Part shown: positions 62,835 to 64,000 of the stretch, piece by piece
Layout of the letters: each line of letters begins with the position of its first letter
Position numbering within the stretch: the first letter of the stretch is position 1
NCBI RefSeq assembly: GCF_013387455.1
Contig: NZ_VWNC01000003.1
Location: forward strand, 248,001-312,000
Direction of reading: 5' to 3'
Source: Mariprofundus sp. NF
GTDB lineage: Bacteria; Pseudomonadota; Zetaproteobacteria; Mariprofundales; Mariprofundaceae
DNA: 64,000 nucleotides
Made by a program: the position numbers and the translations under genes
The notes under the pieces: model-generated
Told to the model about the DNA's origin: nothing
The model's input: the letters and a program-made list of their open reading frames with translations, nothing else
Databases searched by the model: none

Positions 62835-63350
62835 TTAAAACGGGATATCGTCGTCAATCGGTACATCGCCGAAATCAGGGGCACTGGCAAAGGGGTCATT
62901 ACCCTTAGGCGCAGCATTGCCGCCACCGCCGCCACCATGCGTCGGGAAGCCGCCACCCTGATTGCCGCCGCCCTGTGAAGGGTTAGATGGACGAGGAGCA
63001 CTGCCACCACCAGCGCCGCCGCCGGCACCACCGCCGAGCATTTTCATCTCGTTGGCACGGATCTCTGTGGTGTACTGATCCTGTCCCTCTTTATTGGTCC
63101 ATTTGCGGGTCTCAATCTTGCCCTCAATGTAAACACGGGAACCTTTGGTCAGGTACTGGTTGGCAATTTCACCCAGTCGACCCCACAGTGTGACACGGTG
63201 CCACTCGGTCTTCTCCTGCTGCTCACCCTGTCTGTTCTTAAACTTCTCAGTTGTCGCCAGGCGCAGGTTGCAGACACAGGTACCATCCTGTGTATAACGT
63301 GTTTCCGGGTCAGCACCCAGATTTCCAATCAAAATCGCTTTATTCAGCAT
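62835..63350 (-). CDS. ssb: Single-stranded DNA-binding protein
   Basis: SSB, 171 aa, protects single-stranded DNA in replication and repair. OB fold (about 1-110) starts [20 protein letters not shown] and includes [36 protein letters not shown] glycine/proline/asparagine-rich linker follows, then the acidic tip [13 protein letters not shown] that recruits partner proteins. Start at 63350 is favoured by homology; an upstream ATG adds ten residues. Own terminator follows. Confidence 0.97.
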   Translation of the reverse strand: MLNKAILIGNLGADPETRYTQDGTCVCNLRLATTEKFKNRQGEQQEKTEWHRVTLWGRLGEIANQYLTKGSRVYIEGKIETRKWTNKEGQDQYTTEIRANEMKMLGGGAGGGAGGGSAPRPSNPSQGGGNQGGGFPTHGGGGGGNAAPKGNDPFASAPDFGDVPIDDDIPF

Positions 63351-63419
63351 ATTATCCCTCTCCAAAATTGAAGGTGTCACACTAGGCAGAGACCCATCAA
63401 TTTACAATATAGACATGCC

Positions 63420-63541
63420 CACTTCCAGGACGGAAGTGCAAATCAAAAGTGCGCGAAGCAAACGATTGATTTGTGAGCCGCGCAAAAACCACGCTTTTTG
63501 TGCAGCGCCAGCTGAGAAATGCAGGAAGCATTTATTCAGCT
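63420..63541. other. Structured intergenic DNA between ssb and redoxin gene
   Basis: Several hairpins: CACTTCC/GGAAGTG with 5-base loop (63420-63438), CAAATCAA/TTGATTTG (63439-63472 region), an AAAAACCACGCTTTTT arrangement near 63484, and GCTGA-G-AAATGC/GCATTT-AT-TCAGC (63510-63541). The last lies just after the redoxin stop and may help end its transcript. No gene recognised; a small RNA or a dispersed repeat is possible. Confidence 0.4.
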
Positions 63542-63542
63542 T

Positions 63543-64000
63543 TCAATCAATTTCCTTCCACTTGATTGAACAGCCGATGGTCGGATGCTGCGGCTGTGGC
63601 GCATTCTCACCGGCCACCAGCAGCTCGGCTGCTGCAATAAGCTCCTCACGGGTCACCTGCTCCTCACTCTTCCAGTAGTCATCGATGCGACCGTGGTAGT
63701 AGAGCCGCCCATCTGCATTAAACATATAGAGATCAGGCGTACACTGGGCATCAAAGGCACGGGCTGCATCCTGAGTCTCATCGGCCAGATAGGGGAAATC
63801 GATCCCCCACTCGGCAATCTTCTCAGCCATGGCTGGTAAGCCATCAGCCGGATAATCGGGATGGATATTGGGATTCACTGCAACAGTGTTGATGCCCATC
63901 TTTCTCAGGGTAGCAGCATGCCGGATCAGGCGCGGCCAGACGGCAATGGCGTAGGGGCAGTGGTTACAGGTAAAAGCCACCAGCAACCCTTTTTCACCCA
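63543..64000 (-). CDS. Thioredoxin/AhpC-like redoxin family protein (partial)
   Basis: C-terminal 150 or so residues of a redoxin; the start lies beyond the window. The redox motif is in LLVAFTCNHCPYAIAVWPRL (CxxC), followed by NPDYPADGL-like IHPDYPADGL, FPYLADETQDAARAF, the cis-proline region in CTPDLYMF and LYYHGRIDD. This matches the thioredoxin-fold proteins often annotated AhpC/TSA or TlpA-like with CNHCP. Reductant and target are not evident. Confidence 0.85.
   Translation of the reverse strand, partial: GEKGLLVAFTCNHCPYAIAVWPRLIRHAATLRKMGINTVAVNPNIHPDYPADGLPAMAEKIAEWGIDFPYLADETQDAARAFDAQCTPDLYMFNADGRLYYHGRIDDYWKSEEQVTREELIAAAELLVAGENAPQPQHPTIGCSIKWKEID

Noticed and set aside
1-64000. 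tRNA, rRNA genes or CRISPR arrays
   Set aside because: No T-loop-like cloverleaf sequence, rRNA segment or regularly spaced direct repeat array was seen in intergenic DNA.

Overview
This window looks like a chromosomal segment of a motile, Gram-negative proteobacterium. Flagellar L- and P-ring proteins, lipoprotein signals, FlhF/FlhG, DksA, RecR/YbaB/DnaX and LipB all point that way. A csrA-fliW pair beside otherwise gamma/delta-like flagellar genes, and the overall protein flavour, suggest Zetaproteobacteria (Mariprofundus-like). That assignment is an inference from gene content, not a database match.

Bases 1-23605 are almost wholly flagellar. The first block runs motA(end)-motB-like-motB-fliL-M-N-O-P-Q-R-flhB-flhA-flhF-flhG-small membrane gene-fliA-DUF2802 gene-PAS/GGDEF/EAL gene: stator, switch, export gate, placement control, sigma-28 and a c-di-GMP enzyme. 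Most junctions overlap or nearly touch. A gap (14.0-14.7 kb) holds a broken lipoprotein gene on the minus strand and a sigma-54-type promoter. The second block follows it: flgF-G-A-H-I-J-M-N-K-L-csrA-fliW, covering rod, rings, anti-sigma, hook-filament junction and the CsrA/FliW translational switch.

Bases 23.7-34.5 kb hold yihY and an M24 peptidase, then a long minus-strand series. It runs dnaX-ybaB-recR-yggS-proC-yggT followed by three membrane-lipid glycosylation genes (ArnT-like, GtrB/ArnC-like, UPF0104). A 265-bp element with 31-bp terminal inverted repeats sits between proC and yggT. dnaX carries a textbook -1 slippery heptamer.

Bases 34.6-50.8 kb hold an FKBP-type lipoprotein, dksA, an FAD oxidoreductase, a methyltransferase, lipB coupled to a NIT-domain histidine kinase, and a 39-codon membrane gene with a hairpin-rich leader. 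A beta-oxidation operon (thiolase, multifunctional hydratase/dehydrogenase, acyl-CoA ligase) follows. Next to it lies a 0.93-kb tandem duplication: thiolase 5' end, divergent promoter, small secreted CHIPPGNP protein and the last codons of an M50 protease. A REP-type transposase element lies exactly at the seam. M50 protease, a hypothetical protein and carA close the region.

Bases 50.8-64.0 kb hold a SWIM/SNF2 helicase overlapping uvrB, two paralogous small charged secreted proteins, trmB, a small secreted protein, ybjQ, a DJ-1 protein, a TrpD2-like protein, a class I glutamine amidotransferase, a PilZ protein behind a sigma-28-like promoter, ssb and a partial redoxin. Intergenic DNA here carries several structured repeats. 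I found no tRNA, rRNA or CRISPR array.
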